Of a stretch of DNA of 64,000 nt, positions 32,704 through 41,576 are shown in pieces (within the stretch, counting starts at the first letter, position 1; every line of letters begins with the position of its first letter). The position numbers and the translations under genes were made by a program. Source of the stretch: Dermacoccus nishinomiyaensis (GTDB lineage: Bacteria > Actinomycetota > Actinomycetes > Actinomycetales > Dermatophilaceae); assembly GCF_900447535.1 (NCBI RefSeq), contig NZ_UFXX01000001.1, forward strand, positions 2,108,001 to 2,172,000. The letters are read 5' to 3'. Under the pieces are notes generated by a model. It was not told the origin of the DNA. It did not search any database and worked only from the letters and a program-made list of their open reading frames with translations.

Positions 32704-33559
32704 GCAACGCCTCTTCGAGAGCGGCCCGCGCCGAGTCGCGGGCCGCTCTCGCTGCGTCGTAGGCCTTCTGCGCCGCCTCGACGCGGACTCGCAACCGCGC
32801 GATGCGGGCATCCATCTCGGCCAGCGCTGCCTTCTCGCGCTGCTCCTGCTCGGCCCGCCGCCTCTGGGCGCTCTCGCGCTCGGCGGCCCCACGTTCGGCT
32901 TTCTCCTGCTCGTCCTCATCCCGCCGGCTCTGGGTGTCGGCGACCTGCGGGGAGGCTCCATCCGCGGAGGAGGAAGCGGATGGGGCTGATGTCGCGGCCG
33001 CAGCACCGCGGATTCGGTCTTGGGCAGGCGTACCGCCGGCGACGAGTCGCAGCGCGGGGCGCGCAGGCGCGTCGCGGTGCGCGACGGCGTCGGTGAGGTC
33101 GACGTCGCCCCACCCGCTGTAGCTCAGTGGCCGCACGAGTGCGCGGGTCGCCACGGCGTCGGCTGCCTGCCGGTCCGCGATCGCCGCAAGCAGCGTGGCG
33201 TGCACGGCCTCGGCGAGCGAGCCGTTCAGGTCGTGCCGCGTGACGATCTGCTGCAGCAGTTCCTGCCGTCGGGCCGACAACTCCTTGAGCGTGGCCGCGT
33301 CGAGCGAGGTCTGCGCGGCACGCATCTGTTCGCCGAGGGCGAGGACGTCGCTGATGGCGCCGTCGTCGAGGTGGTTGACGGCCGCGGCCGCGGCGGTGGG
33401 CTTGCGGAGCGCGGCGATCTCGCGGGCAGCATCGCGCTCACCGGCGGTACGTGCGGCTGCGGCGAGTTCCTTGCGCACCGCGACGAAGTCGGCCGGGTCG
33501 CCGCCGTAGAGCGTCGTGACGGCCTCGGCGACGGTGCCCACGTTCATGTCGGCGCTCAT
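32654..33559 (-). CDS. Hypothetical protein with charged coiled coil
   Basis: Not recognised beyond a common actinobacterial type. About 301 residues from ATG 33559 (another ATG at 33547 is possible). The N-terminal half is Ala-rich and helical (VAVRKELAAAARTAGERDAAREIAAL), with a central Pro/Ser-rich break. The C-terminal 90 residues form a highly charged coiled coil (EDEQEKAERGAAERESAQRRRAEQEQREKAALAEMDARI) ending in a Ser run. The 3' end overlaps the end of the lipoprotein gene by 50 bp. No membrane segment or signal peptide. Confidence 0.7.
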   Translation of the reverse strand: MSADMNVGTVAEAVTTLYGGDPADFVAVRKELAAAARTAGERDAAREIAALRKPTAAAAAVNHLDDGAISDVLALGEQMRAAQTSLDAATLKELSARRQELLQQIVTRHDLNGSLAEAVHATLLAAIADRQAADAVATRALVRPLSYSGWGDVDLTDAVAHRDAPARPALRLVAGGTPAQDRIRGAAAATSAPSASSSADGASPQVADTQSRRDEDEQEKAERGAAERESAQRRRAEQEQREKAALAEMDARIARLRVRVEAAQKAYDAARAARDSARAALEEALLRRSSMPGGTSSSSSS

Positions 33560-33707
33560 GCGGCCCGGCCGGGGGGTGTGCGTCGCACGAGGGCCTGCGG
33601 GTGCCCGGCGACGGCGATTCGTGCTGGGTTCATTGCTCCATTGTCCGTCGCCACCGATAGGGTATGCACAGCCTGGCGCCCGCCTGGCGCTCGTGGGGAG
33701 GTCTTTG

Positions 33708-34487
33708 GTGGTCGACGCAGCGGATCGCGCACCGATCGAGCGAGTGCTCGTTCTCGTGCCGACGTACGACGAGCGGGAGAACCTGCCGGTCATCGTCGAG
33801 CGCATCCGGAGTGCCGTCCCCGACGCCGACATCCTCGTCCTCGACGACAACTCGCCCGACGGGACAGGGCAGCTCGCCGATGAGATGGCGGCGGCCGACG
33901 CCCACGTGCACGTCATGCACCGTCGCGGCAAGGAGGGCCTCGGCAAGGCCTACCTCGCCGGTTTCGCGTGGGGTCTGGAGCGCGGCTACGACGCGCTCGT
34001 CGAGATCGACGCGGACGGTTCGCACCCGGCCGAGGAACTGCCTGCGATGCTCGCGCTCGCGGCCGGCGCCGACCTCGTCATCGGCTCCCGCTGGATCAAG
34101 GGCGGCTCCGTCGTCAACTGGCCGAAGAACCGCGAGATCCTCAGCCGCGGCGCCAACGTCTACGTCCAGGCGATGCTCGGCACCCGAGTCCATGACGCGA
34201 CGGCCGGGTTCCGCGTCTACCGCGCGACGCTGCTGCGCCAGATCGACCTCGCGAGCGTGACGTCAGCCGGTTACGGCTTCCAGATCGACCTGACGTGGCG
34301 CTCGATCCGGGCCGGGGCGCGCATCGTCGAGCACCCGATCCGATTCAGCGAGCGCGAACTCGGCACGTCGAAGATGTCGGGCAACATCATCAGCGAGGCG
34401 CTGCTCGCCGTCGCCGGCTGGGGTCTCGAACTGCGGCGCGAACAGGCCGGGCACCTCCTGTCGCGGGTGCGGGCGCGACGGTCCTAG
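33708..34487 (+). CDS. Polyprenol-phosphate mannose synthase-like glycosyltransferase
   Basis: GT2-family enzyme expected to transfer mannose from GDP-mannose to polyprenol phosphate, supplying a membrane mannose donor (Ppm1/DPM1 type). 259 residues from GTG 33708 (GGGGAGGT five bases upstream; TTG 33705 is possible). Key motifs: VLVPTYDERENLP, LVLDDNSPDGTG, HRRGKEGLGKAYLAGF and the metal-binding EIDADGSHPAEE, with the acceptor-site WIKGGSVVNWPKNREILSRGAN. It lacks a fused membrane domain. A small GtrA-like gene sits convergently downstream. The gene's 3' end is imperfectly duplicated just past its stop. Confidence 0.9.
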   Translation: MVDAADRAPIERVLVLVPTYDERENLPVIVERIRSAVPDADILVLDDNSPDGTGQLADEMAAADAHVHVMHRRGKEGLGKAYLAGFAWGLERGYDALVEIDADGSHPAEELPAMLALAAGADLVIGSRWIKGGSVVNWPKNREILSRGANVYVQAMLGTRVHDATAGFRVYRATLLRQIDLASVTSAGYGFQIDLTWRSIRAGARIVEHPIRFSERELGTSKMSGNIISEALLAVAGWGLELRREQAGHLLSRVRARRS

Positions 34488-34567
34488 CGTTCGAGGGTGA
34501 TGTGGTCGGGCACCTCGTGTCCCGGGTGGGCGCACGGCGCTCAGCCCCCTGATCCCGCTCCTGCGCG

Positions 34568-35098
34568 TCAGGCTTTCGGATCCTCTGCGGCGGCGCCGAA
34601 CACGATCGTCCGGTAGGCGACGAAGCGCAGGATGGTGCCGATTCCGATGCCGATGAGGGCGTGCACGTTCTCCCACAACGCGCCGCGGGCCCCCAGCACG
34701 TAGTGCGCGAACGCGACCCAGGCCGAGGTGGCGGCGAGTGCGACACCGTTGACGGCGAAGAACAACACGACCTCGTGGTGCAGCGGACGGTTCTCGCGGT
34801 GACGGAACGTCCAGTACCGGTTGCCGACCCATGCGAACACGGTGGCCACGGCGCCCGAGATGATCTTCGCGGTCGTCACCTTGCCGTCGAGCGGGCCGGC
34901 GCGCAGCCAGTTGTACAGGCCCATGTCGATGAAGATGTTGAGCACGCCGATGATGCCGAACGTGCTGAGCTCGCGCCAGAACGCGGCGAGCGGGGACGAC
35001 GCCGTAGTCGCCTGGTGCCCGGACGAGTCGGCCCCGAGCGATGACGCTCCGGCCGCGGGCGTCTCGTCGGGGCGCGCCGCTGCGGTCCGTGAGGTCAT
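34568..35098 (-). CDS. GtrA-like membrane protein
   Basis: About 176 residues with four hydrophobic segments (for example STFGIIGVLNIFIDMGLYNWL and ISGAVATVFAWVGNRYWTF), matching the GtrA-like family implicated in polysaccharide or glycan membrane transport. The start is ATG 35098; the upstream frame continues but would be antisense to the region between divergent genes. It faces the mannosyl-donor enzyme at 33708-34487, which makes a joint role in wall or lipoglycan assembly plausible. Confidence 0.82.
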   Translation of the reverse strand: MTSRTAAARPDETPAAGASSLGADSSGHQATTASSPLAAFWRELSTFGIIGVLNIFIDMGLYNWLRAGPLDGKVTTAKIISGAVATVFAWVGNRYWTFRHRENRPLHHEVVLFFAVNGVALAATSAWVAFAHYVLGARGALWENVHALIGIGIGTILRFVAYRTIVFGAAAEDPKA

Positions 35099-35225
35099 AA
35101 CGTCCGATGCTACCCATTGCGCCTTCTGACGGGCTGAGAACGTCAGCACATCGGACGGCCGCGCAGCGCCTTTTCGTCGTTCGTCGATGCGCCCGAAAAC
35201 CCGTGAGTACAGTGATCGGCATCAC

Positions 35226-35245
35226 ATCGAACCCTGGCGTTCGAT
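35226..35245. promoter_or_regulatory. Palindromic operator-like site upstream of the flavoprotein
   Basis: ATCGAAC at 35226-35232 and GTTCGAT at 35239-35245 form a perfect 7-bp inverted repeat with six bases between, 63 bp upstream of the flavoprotein ATG. Such symmetry fits a TetR-family operator; the TetR gene at 37101 is the closest candidate regulator. A second inverted repeat, CGTCCGATG (35101-35109) with CATCGGACG (35149-35157), lies nearer the GtrA gene. Confidence 0.45.
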
Positions 35246-35307
35246 ACAGGCCGCGACGTGACGCGTCGTCCCGAGACAGTGCGTGCGACGAGACTTTGGA
35301 GGTGGGC

Positions 35308-37032
35308 ATGGACGGGAAGAGTTTCGACGCGATCGTCGTGGGCGCGGGGCTGGCAGGTCTCGTGGCGGCGGCCGAACTGACGTCGCGGGGGCGCCGCGTC
35401 GTCGTCGTCGAGCAGGAGAATCGCGCCAATCTGGGCGCTCAGGCGCACTGGTCGTTCGGTGGGTTGTTCCTCGTCGACTCGCCCGAGCAGCGCCGCCTGC
35501 GGGTGCGCGACAGCCTCGAGCTCGCGTGGCAGGACTGGTGCGGCAGCGCCCAGTGGGACCGCCTCGAGGGTGAGGCGAACGCGTCCGGTGAGCCCCTCGG
35601 TGAGGACGTCTGGGGAAAGCGCTGGGCGCGCGCCTACGTCGAGTGGGCGGCCGGCGGCAAGCGGGAGTGGTTGCGCGAGAACGGAATCGAGCTCACGCCA
35701 ATGGTCGGGTGGGCCGAGCGAGGCGACGGTCGCGCCGGGGGTCACGGCAACTCGGTGCCCCGCTTCCACATCGCGTGGGGCACCGGCACGGGCGTGAGCG
35801 GCCCCTTCGTCGAGAAGGCGCTCGATGCCGAGGCCCGGGGCCTGCTGACGTTCGCGCACCGTCATCGCGTCGACGAACTCATCGTCGAGACCCCTGCCGA
35901 CGGTGGTGCTCGCGCCGTCACCGGCGTGCGCGGGAGCGTCCTCGCTCCCGACGACGCGGAGCGCGGTGTCGCCTCGAACCGCGACGTCGTCGGCGGGTTC
36001 GAGTTCACGGCGCCGTCGGTCATCGTCGCGAGCGGCGGCATCGGTGGCAACCACGACCTCGTGCGGCGCTGGTGGCCGGCGGATCTCGGCGAGGCGCCGC
36101 GTTCGATGCTGACGGGGGTGCCCGCCTACGTCGACGGGCGCATGCTCGAGATCGCCGCGGACGCGGGCGCGCGCCTCGTCAACCGTGATCGGATGTGGCA
36201 CTACACCGAAGGCATCCGAAACTGGAACCCGGTGTGGCCGCAGCACGCCATCCGCATCCTGCCCGGCCCGTCGCCGCTGTGGTTCGACGCGATCGGACGT
36301 CGCATGCCGATGCGGTGCCTGCCCGGTTTCGACACGCGCGGCACGCTGCGTCACCTGCGCAGCGACCCGGCGATCCGCGCGTACGACCACTCGTGGTTCA
36401 TCGTCACCCAACCGATGCTGGAGAAGGAGTTCGCCCTCTCCGGCTCGGAGCAGAACCTCGACCTGACGTCCGGGAGCCGCCGCGAGGTCGTGCGGGCGCG
36501 TCTGGCGAAGGGTGCGCCGCGAGCGGTCGCCGACTTCGTCGAGCACGGCGAGGACTTCGTCGTCGCCGAGACGCTCGAAGAGCTCGTCGCGAAGATGAAC
36601 GAGTTGACGGACGAGCCGCTGCTCGATGCGGCACACGTGCGTCGGCAGATCGAGGAGCGTGACGCGCAGGTCGACAACGCCTACGGCAAGGACGTGCAGG
36701 TCATGGCGATCCACAACGCGCGCCGCTACCTCGGCGACCGGCTGGCGCGCGTGTCGGCGCCGCACCGCGTGCTCGACGAGAGGCAGGGCCCGCTCGTCGG
36801 CATCAAGCTGCACGTGCTGACGCGCAAGAGTCTCGGCGGCATCCAGACCGACCTCGACTCGCGCGTGCTCGACGCTCGTGGCCGCGTCGTGCCGGGGCTG
36901 TTCGCCGCCGGTGAGGCCGCCGGCTTCGGCGGGGGAGGCGTCCACGGCTTCAACGCGCTCGAGGGCACGTTCCTCGGAGGATGCCTGTTCTCCGGGCGAG
37001 CGGCCGGGGTGGCCGCCTCCCGAGTGGCATGA
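35308..37032 (+). CDS. KstD-like FAD-binding dehydrogenase
   Basis: A 574-residue flavoprotein of the fumarate-reductase/3-ketosteroid-dehydrogenase-like superfamily. N-terminal dinucleotide fold IVVGAGLAGLVAAAEL, then RRVVVVEQE; the FAD-linked C-terminal segment GLFAAGEAAGFGGGGVHGFNALEGTFLGGCLFSG is diagnostic. Related proteins are annotated as FAD-binding dehydrogenases; the substrate is not known, and steroid activity should not be assumed. ATG 35308 has GGAGGT eight bases upstream. It is followed by a TetR gene on the same strand, 68 bp downstream. Confidence 0.87.
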   Translation: MDGKSFDAIVVGAGLAGLVAAAELTSRGRRVVVVEQENRANLGAQAHWSFGGLFLVDSPEQRRLRVRDSLELAWQDWCGSAQWDRLEGEANASGEPLGEDVWGKRWARAYVEWAAGGKREWLRENGIELTPMVGWAERGDGRAGGHGNSVPRFHIAWGTGTGVSGPFVEKALDAEARGLLTFAHRHRVDELIVETPADGGARAVTGVRGSVLAPDDAERGVASNRDVVGGFEFTAPSVIVASGGIGGNHDLVRRWWPADLGEAPRSMLTGVPAYVDGRMLEIAADAGARLVNRDRMWHYTEGIRNWNPVWPQHAIRILPGPSPLWFDAIGRRMPMRCLPGFDTRGTLRHLRSDPAIRAYDHSWFIVTQPMLEKEFALSGSEQNLDLTSGSRREVVRARLAKGAPRAVADFVEHGEDFVVAETLEELVAKMNELTDEPLLDAAHVRRQIEERDAQVDNAYGKDVQVMAIHNARRYLGDRLARVSAPHRVLDERQGPLVGIKLHVLTRKSLGGIQTDLDSRVLDARGRVVPGLFAAGEAAGFGGGGVHGFNALEGTFLGGCLFSGRAAGVAASRVA

Positions 37033-37100
37033 CGACGACATAGCAATTCGTGATTGAATCCGCAGGCCGAAATACGAGACGAACATGAGGGGGTGGCTCG

Positions 37101-37736
37101 GTGGCGCAGCGGAAAATCACCCAGGCGCGTGCGCACGAGACGCGCGCTCGCATCCTGACGGGCGCCGCCGAGGCATTCGCCGAGCACGGTTTCGCCGGCG
37201 CGACCATCGCCGACATCGTGACGCGCTCGGGCGTGACGAAGCGCGCGCTGTACTTCCACTTCGACACGAAGGAAGAGGTCGCCGACGCCGTCCTCGCCGC
37301 GCACACGACGTGGCTGCGCGACGCCGTCGCCGCCCTGGCGGGCTCGCCGGTGCAACGCCTCGTCGACTACGGCTACCTCACCTGTGACGGGCTCGCCGAC
37401 GACCCGATCTTCCAGGCGACGGCTCGGCTCGCGATCGAGCGCGAGACCTACGGCGCGGGGCGTCCGGCGTCGTTCGGGGTGTGGCAGGAGACGACCCGCG
37501 ACATGCTCGACGAGGTTGCCGCTGCGGGGTGCCTCAATGCCGGGGTCGACACGGGCGTCGTGGCGCGCATGCTCAGTGCGACCGTCCTCGGGCTGCACCT
37601 GTCAGCACGCGCGAGCGATCCGTCGTCGCGCCTGCACGCCGAGATCGAACAGTGCTGGACGCACGCCGGGGCGACCCTCGTGAGGCCCGAAGCGCTCACC
37701 GGTGTGACGCTGCGTCGCGCCCGCCCCACCGCGTGA
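37101..37736 (+). CDS. TetR-family regulator, gamma-butyrolactone-receptor-like
   Basis: A 211-residue repressor-type protein. The N-terminal helix-turn-helix (RARILTGAAEAFAEHGFAGATIADIVTRSGVTKRALYFHFDTKEEVADAVL) closely resembles the ScbR/ArpA subgroup, whose members bind gamma-butyrolactone signals in Streptomyces. The ligand-binding half has the Trp that is conserved in those receptors (VWQETTRDML). Start GTG 37101. It may control the flavoprotein gene upstream or the AI-2E-type transporter downstream. A small-molecule signal is an inference. Confidence 0.82.
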   Translation: MAQRKITQARAHETRARILTGAAEAFAEHGFAGATIADIVTRSGVTKRALYFHFDTKEEVADAVLAAHTTWLRDAVAALAGSPVQRLVDYGYLTCDGLADDPIFQATARLAIERETYGAGRPASFGVWQETTRDMLDEVAAAGCLNAGVDTGVVARMLSATVLGLHLSARASDPSSRLHAEIEQCWTHAGATLVRPEALTGVTLRRARPTA

Positions 37737-37748
37737 CACTCTTGGGCC

Positions 37749-38888
37749 ATGGAACAGCAGAAGGTGGTGTCGGCGCGTGAGGCCGTGCCGTACGGCGTGC
37801 GGGTGGCCGCGTGGTGGTCGGTGTGCCTGCTCGCCATCGCCGTCGGGGTGCTCGCGTTCTTCTGGGGCGTCACGCGTCTCGGCGTCGTCACCGTCTCCTT
37901 CGTCACCGGGGTGATGTTCGCGGCGCTCCTCGCTCCGATCGTGTCGTGGCTGGTGCGGCGCGGCGTGGGGCGCACGACATCCGCGGTCATCGCGTTCTTC
38001 GTCGGTGTCGGTTCGGCTGCGGGGCTGATCGCGTTCGTCGTGGCGCAGATCGACGACTCCAGCGGCGAGTTCGCCCGACAGCTGACGCTGGCCGAGCAGG
38101 GCGCGCGGCACTGGCTCGTCGACGGGCCGCTGAAGATCGACGAAACCTCCGCGAGCCGCTACACGACCGACCTCGGAACGACGCTGAGCAACCACACGGC
38201 CGACATCGTCGGCTGGGCGGCGGCGCACGTCGGCATCGTCACGGGCGGGCTGTCGGCGCTGCTGCTCACGCTGTTCTGCGCGTTGTTCCTGCTCGCCGAC
38301 GACGGCTCCATCTGGCGTTGGATCGTGCGGCTGCTGCCGCGTGGCGCGCACAACCACGTCGACCTCGCGGGCGCGGCGGCGTGGCGCACCCTCGTCGTCT
38401 ACATGCGCTCGCTCGTGCTGCTCGCCCTGCTCAACGCGGCGGCGATGCTGCCCGTGCTCTGGTTCGCGGACGTGCCCCTCGCCGTCCCGCTGACCGTCGT
38501 CATCTTCCTCGGCTCGCTCATCCCGCTCGTCGGGGTGCTGCTCGCCGCGGCGCTCATGTTCGCCATCGCGTTCGTCGGCAACGGGCTCGTCACCGCGCTC
38601 GTGCTCGTCGCGATCCTCACGGTGCTCGTGCAGCTGCTCGGCAACCTCGTCAACCCCCTCATCCTCGGACGGTTCGTCGACCTGCACCCCGTCGTCATCC
38701 TGATCGGCGTGAGCGCCGGCACGCTGCTCGGCGGGGCGTTCGGCGCGTTCACGGCCGTGCCGCTCATCGCCGTCGTCAACAACATGGTCAAGGTGATGCG
38801 CAGCTACCATCTCGAGGAACACGGCGACGAGGATCTCGACGCCGTCGACGAACGTCAGCTCGAACGCCGCGCCAAGGAGGCCATGTGA
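37749..38888 (+). CDS. AI-2E-family membrane transporter
   Basis: A 379-residue polytopic protein of the AI-2E/YdiK-PerM family. The N-terminal hydrophobic hairpin (about 20-75) and a large C-terminal block with six to seven segments (including VVILIGVSAGTLLGGAFGAFTAVPLIAVVNNM, typical of the family) are visible. The function of members ranges from autoinducer-2 export to Na+/H+ exchange and is not known here. Start ATG 37749 follows a TetR gene by 12 bp. It overlaps the next gene by 4 bases (GTGA at 38885-38888). Confidence 0.87.
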   Translation: MEQQKVVSAREAVPYGVRVAAWWSVCLLAIAVGVLAFFWGVTRLGVVTVSFVTGVMFAALLAPIVSWLVRRGVGRTTSAVIAFFVGVGSAAGLIAFVVAQIDDSSGEFARQLTLAEQGARHWLVDGPLKIDETSASRYTTDLGTTLSNHTADIVGWAAAHVGIVTGGLSALLLTLFCALFLLADDGSIWRWIVRLLPRGAHNHVDLAGAAAWRTLVVYMRSLVLLALLNAAAMLPVLWFADVPLAVPLTVVIFLGSLIPLVGVLLAAALMFAIAFVGNGLVTALVLVAILTVLVQLLGNLVNPLILGRFVDLHPVVILIGVSAGTLLGGAFGAFTAVPLIAVVNNMVKVMRSYHLEEHGDEDLDAVDERQLERRAKEAM

Positions 38889-39394
38889 ACGCCGAGCGTC
38901 CCGGAGCGCTGCGGATGGCCGCGCTGCGCGTCTACCGGATGCTGCCCGCCGGGCTCAGCCACCGCATCGTGCACGCCATGCAGCCGACGTTCAGCGCCGG
39001 CGCCGTCGCCATCATCGAGCACGACGGGCGCGTGCTCGCGCTGCGTCAGGCGCACCGCAGCGGATGGTCGCTGCCTGGCGGCCTCATCGACGCCGGCGAG
39101 CAACCGCAGGACGCCGTCGTGCGTGAGGTGCGTGAGGAGACGGGCCTCGACATCGAGCCGGGCAGCGTCATGGCCACTGATTTCGACCCGGAGATCCGGC
39201 ACGTCGACGTCATCTTCCGCGTCGTGTGCGACGAGCGACCCGAGGTCGAGGTGGCGAGCGAAGCCCTCGAATCCGGATGGTTCGCGCTCGACGAACTACC
39301 GCACCCCGACAAGTCGACGCGCCGCATCCAGCGCGCCGTGCGCCTCGCGCGGCAGCCATCGAGCGTGGGGCGTGTCGTCGGGCGCGGCGACTGA
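38885..39394 (+). CDS. Nudix hydrolase
   Basis: A 169-residue hydrolase of nucleoside-diphosphate-linked compounds. The Nudix box (G-x5-E-x7-REUxEExGU) is intact at GGLIDAGEQPQDAVVREVREETGLDI (near 70-95). The GTG at 38885 overlaps the transporter stop and has AAGGAGG five bases upstream. Substrate is unknown. Confidence 0.88.
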   Translation: MNAERPGALRMAALRVYRMLPAGLSHRIVHAMQPTFSAGAVAIIEHDGRVLALRQAHRSGWSLPGGLIDAGEQPQDAVVREVREETGLDIEPGSVMATDFDPEIRHVDVIFRVVCDERPEVEVASEALESGWFALDELPHPDKSTRRIQRAVRLARQPSSVGRVVGRGD

Positions 39395-39415
39395 GGGTTC
39401 AGCCCTGCGCGCTTC

Positions 39416-40048
39416 TCAGCGCAGCAGCCCGGCGCGTCGTGCGAGTGCCACCGCTTCGGTGCGCGAGGTTGCGCCCAGTTTTTCGTTGATATGCACGAGG
39501 TGCGTCTTGACGGTCGCCTCGGAGACGAAGAGGTGCTTCGCGATCTCCTTGTTCGTCGCGCCGCCGGCGACGGCGTCGAGCACGTCGAGTTCGCGGGCCG
39601 TCAGTGTCGGTGCGGGCGAGGACAACCGGTTGACGAGGCGCGCCGCGACGGCGGGCGCGAGCACCGTCTCGCCGCGTGAGGCGCGGTGCACGGCCTCGAC
39701 GAGGTCGGCGGGCGGTGCGTCCTTGAGCAGGTAGCCGGACGCGCCGGCCTCGACGCCGCGCACGATGTCGGCGTCCGTGTCGTAGGTCGTGAGGATGAGG
39801 ACGCGGGGCGCGTCGTCGCGGGCGCGGATGGCGCGCGTCGCCGCGACGCCGTCGAGGCCGGGCCCCATCTGCAGATCCATGAGGACCACGTCGGGGCGCA
39901 CCCCCTGCTCGGCGAGGCGGTCGAGCACGCGCAGGGCCTCCTCGCCGCCGCCGGCCTCGTCGAGGACGTCGATGCCCGACGCGTCGAGCAGCGCTCGTAG
40001 GCCCGCGCGCACGACGGGATGGTCGTCGGTGAGGATGACGCTCGTCAT
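39416..40048 (-). CDS. NarL/LuxR-family response regulator
   Basis: A 210-residue response regulator that pairs with the kinase encoded immediately upstream. Receiver with DD pair (LTDDH), phospho-acceptor Asp58 in VVLMDLQMG, Thr in ILTTYDT and Lys in LLKDAPP; LuxR-type helix-turn-helix at the C-terminus (TARELDVLDAVAGGATNKEIAKHLFVSEATVKTHLVHI). It starts with an ATGA overlap of the kinase stop at 40045-40048. Confidence 0.93.
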   Translation of the reverse strand: MTSVILTDDHPVVRAGLRALLDASGIDVLDEAGGGEEALRVLDRLAEQGVRPDVVLMDLQMGPGLDGVAATRAIRARDDAPRVLILTTYDTDADIVRGVEAGASGYLLKDAPPADLVEAVHRASRGETVLAPAVAARLVNRLSSPAPTLTARELDVLDAVAGGATNKEIAKHLFVSEATVKTHLVHINEKLGATSRTEAVALARRAGLLR

Positions 40049-41424
40049 CGGAGGTTGCTTTCCGTCGAGGGTGTCACGTGCGGTTCGACTCCGGCCGTCA
40101 GGGCAGGGGCGGGCTGGGTGTTCTCCTGCCTCACCGCCTTGTAGGGGCCGCTGGTGGGGATGGTCGCGATGAGGGCGGCGCCCTCGCCGGGCTGGGATTC
40201 GATCTCGAGGTGGCCGCCGAGTGCATCGAGGCGTTCACGCATGGCGCGCAGGCCGAATCCGCTGCCGCCCAGGGGTGCGCGTTCGACGTCGGCGTCGGTG
40301 AAACCCACGCCGTCGTCGATGACTTCGAGGCCGACCTCGTCGGGTCGGTAGCTGAGCGTCACGCCGACGCGCTGCGCTTTGCTGTGGGTGCGCACGTTGG
40401 CGAGGGCGCTCTGCGCGATGCGCAGCAGAGCGACATCGACTGGGGCCGGCAGTGGGCGCGGTTCGCCGTCGCAGGTCGTGTCGGCGCGGATACCGGTGTG
40501 CTCCGTCAGGCGCGCGGTGAGGCGCTCGAGAGCGCCGGACAACGGCGCGTCGACGAGGTTGCTCGGCGTCAGGGCATGGACGACCTCGCGCGAGTCGGCG
40601 AGGCCCTGCGCGGCCGTCGACTCGATCTGCTCGAGCAGGCGCGCCATCTCGTCGCCGGCATGCGCGGCGCTGTCGTGGGTGGCCTGGGCGCTCGCGTGCT
40701 GGGTGCGGGCGTGCTGGTTACGGGCGAGGCCCGCGCGCGACAGCAGCACGATGCTGGAGAAGCCCTGCGCGAGGGTGTCGTGGATGTCGTGCGCGAGGCG
40801 CTCGCGCTCGGCGAGGACGCCGGCGCGGTGCTGGGCGAGGGCGAGCGTCTCCTGCGTCGCGAGCACGTCGTCCTGCGCGGCGACGAGCTGGGTGACGAGT
40901 TCGCGGCGGCGCGTGTTCTCCGCGCGCAGCTGGGCGTACACCCACGAGATGCCGAGCGCGACGATCATCCCCATGATCGGGCCGATGACGGTGCCGACGT
41001 TGCGTCCGTCGGGGCGCGAGACGAGGGCGGCGGCGCTCGCGACGAGGACGAGGGGCACGAGGGCGGCAGCGATGGGCCGGATCGCGACGTGCAGGACGAG
41101 GAAGTACAGCGCGAACGCCACCCACGCGAAGTCAGGCGCGATGGCGAGCGTCAGGCACCACGCGAGCGTCAGCGCGATGATCCACACCTGGCCGGTGTGC
41201 GAATCCTGGGCGGCGCGCAGCGACTGGGCGCGGCGCGCGCGGCGTTCGACGACGAGGCCGCTCAGGTAGACGCCGGTGAACACGACCGTCGCGGCGATGA
41301 CGGCGAACGGCGAGGCGTCTCCGGCGAGCGCCCGGATCACCCCGACGACGAGCAGCACGACGAACAGGACGTGCATCGCGGCCTGCATGGTGCGGATGGT
41401 GCGTTCGGAGTCGGTGGTACTCAT
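40045..41424 (-). CDS. Sensor histidine kinase of the NarL (HisKA_3) type
   Basis: Membrane kinase of 459 residues from ATG 41424. Five to six hydrophobic segments in the N-terminal half lack an obvious external domain, so it may sense membrane or cell-wall stress. The phospho-acceptor motif is ERERLAHDIHDTLAQG; the ATPase has an IAQSALANVRTHSKA N box and DDGVGFT / GSGFGLRAMRERL glycine boxes. It is divergent (153 bp) from an FtsX-type permease and ATPase pair, a layout of envelope-stress systems in actinobacteria and firmicutes. Confidence 0.9.
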   Translation of the reverse strand: MSTTDSERTIRTMQAAMHVLFVVLLVVGVIRALAGDASPFAVIAATVVFTGVYLSGLVVERRARRAQSLRAAQDSHTGQVWIIALTLAWCLTLAIAPDFAWVAFALYFLVLHVAIRPIAAALVPLVLVASAAALVSRPDGRNVGTVIGPIMGMIVALGISWVYAQLRAENTRRRELVTQLVAAQDDVLATQETLALAQHRAGVLAERERLAHDIHDTLAQGFSSIVLLSRAGLARNQHARTQHASAQATHDSAAHAGDEMARLLEQIESTAAQGLADSREVVHALTPSNLVDAPLSGALERLTARLTEHTGIRADTTCDGEPRPLPAPVDVALLRIAQSALANVRTHSKAQRVGVTLSYRPDEVGLEVIDDGVGFTDADVERAPLGGSGFGLRAMRERLDALGGHLEIESQPGEGAALIATIPTSGPYKAVRQENTQPAPALTAGVEPHVTPSTESNLR

Positions 41425-41576
41425 CACCGCCCATTTTGCCGCGTGGGTGCGTCGAACGCGCACGGACGTCAACCGAACGGTTGATGCGTTCTCCCACTGC
41501 CTGGGTGATGCGCGCAGGGGATGAATCGCGCTGGAATGGAGAAAACCTGGAGAACCTGTGCCGAAAGAAGAGGTTG

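Noticed and set aside
35308-37032. Steroid dehydrogenase (KstD) as a firm name
   Set aside because: Only superfamily features are visible and no other steroid-degradation genes occur in the window, so the call stays at FAD-binding dehydrogenase.
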